From contig NZ_CP013106.1 of assembly GCF_001431725.1 (NCBI RefSeq), positions 3,906,001 through 3,970,000 of the forward strand: 64,000 nt of DNA. The letters run 5' to 3'. The translations under genes and the position numbers were made by a program. This DNA is from Halomonas huangheensis. GTDB lineage: Bacteria; Pseudomonadota; Gammaproteobacteria; Pseudomonadales; Halomonadaceae. Below the pieces are notes generated by a model that saw only the letters and a list, made by a program, of their open reading frames with translations, was not told the DNA's origin and did no database searches. This document shows, in pieces, positions 63,483 through 64,000 of this stretch. Numbering within the stretch: the stretch's first letter is position 1; the number at the start of each line of letters is the position of its first letter.

Positions 63483-64000
63483 TCAGAACTGACCATGCAG
63501 TTGCCCAAGGCGAGCCAGGTAGTTCGCATAGACCTGATCATAACGTTCCACGTCAACGCGACTCGGTACTGCTCTGGACCCCTCGTCCACTGCCACCAGG
63601 CGGCCGCAAAGCTCCTCGAGGCTTCCCTCTCCCGCACACCAGGCAGCCTGAATGGCACCGCCAAGCGCTGCCGCGTCGGTAACCACGGGACAGATCACTT
63701 CGGTATCCGTGATGTCGGCAACGATCTGACGCCACGCCTCGCTGCGTGCGCCACCGCCGATCAAGCGTATCTGACTGGCCTGTGATGCCAGCGGACCCAG
63801 CAGCTCGAGGCCATACCGCAGGCCGAAAGTCGCGCCCTCGACCACTGCCCGACACAGGTTATCGGGCGTGGTGTTGCGGCTGGTCAGGCCTAGAAAGGAA
63901 GCGCTGGCCTCGGGTAGTGCCGGCACCCGTTCGCCATTGAAGAACGGTAGAACCGTGACCCCATCACTGCCCACCGGGGCACTTTCAATGGCGGTATTGA
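63483..64000 (-). CDS. FGGY-family carbohydrate kinase (xylulokinase-like), 3' part
   Basis: The frame is open to the window edge (no start seen), giving about 172 C-terminal residues. FGGY C-terminal features: VLPFFNGERVP, VEGATFGLRYGLE, and the phosphate-binding IRLIGGGARSEAWRQIVAD, then PVVTDAAALGGAIQAAW. Pattern closest to xylulokinase; ribulokinase or another pentulose/polyol kinase cannot be excluded. The rest of the gene lies beyond 64000. Confidence 0.85.
   Translation of the reverse strand, partial: NTAIESAPVGSDGVTVLPFFNGERVPALPEASASFLGLTSRNTTPDNLCRAVVEGATFGLRYGLELLGPLASQASQIRLIGGGARSEAWRQIVADITDTEVICPVVTDAAALGGAIQAAWCAGEGSLEELCGRLVAVDEGSRAVPSRVDVERYDQVYANYLARLGQLHGQF

Overview
This is a chromosomal window from a moderately GC-rich gammaproteobacterium. 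The gene set fits Halomonadaceae (Halomonas-like): a BCCT osmolyte carrier, an NhaC-type antiporter, several Bug/TctC and TRAP receptors, many LysR and FCD-GntR regulators, and a NrdA of about 970 residues as in pseudomonads. The genus is inferred from gene content only; there is no rRNA or tRNA here.

Layout. 0-5 kb: the nrdAB ribonucleotide reductase operon with a nested hairpin between the genes, then a small unknown gene. 5-10.5 kb: a tripartite tricarboxylate transporter (tctBAC) ending in a ThDP-dependent decarboxylase/carboligase, a compact uptake-plus-catabolism unit with a clear upstream promoter. 10.5-13 kb: a DODA-type dioxygenase, a doxX gene interrupted by an in-frame TAG, and a divergent LysR gene. 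13-20.6 kb: an AT-richer mobile region with an IS1182-type element, a 1203-residue membrane-linked P-loop NTPase resembling the YobI-like conflict ATPases, a Trypco2-like small protein and a two-helix membrane protein. The last two genes end inside sequences that look like integron attC sites. 20.6-34 kb: catabolic and regulatory genes (LysR/SDR/DoxX, a TRAP operon of AT-rich character flanked by two GntR genes, an orphan Bug receptor, LysR, hydroxyacid dehydrogenase, RraA-like aldolase, EamA exporter, AraC regulator). 34-50 kb: two tiny genes, a LysR remnant, PQQ glucose dehydrogenase, GST, Kef-type antiporter, an XPD/DinG-like helicase overlapping a FAN1-like nuclease, patatin, nitronate monooxygenase, retropepsin-like protease, flavin reductase, TauE and a UMF1 transporter. 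50-57 kb: LuxR regulator, M20 carbamoylase-like hydrolase, class III aminotransferase, NhaC antiporter and agmatine deiminase, which together look like an agmatine/polyamine breakdown locus. 57-64 kb: glycine-zipper lipoprotein, extensin-like protein, BCCT carrier, luciferase-like monooxygenase, amidase, and the 3' part of a xylulokinase-like gene cut by the window edge.

Two things stand out. First, the cassette-like island at 15.1-20.6 kb: an NTPase, a Trypco2-like protein and a membrane protein, with stop codons embedded in R''-type boxes and no integrase in view. Second, more than ten intergenic spacers carry short perfect or near-perfect tandem repeats (5-25 bp units, 2-5 copies). The units differ at each locus, and several include or abut a stop codon. 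No single feature class explains this pattern.
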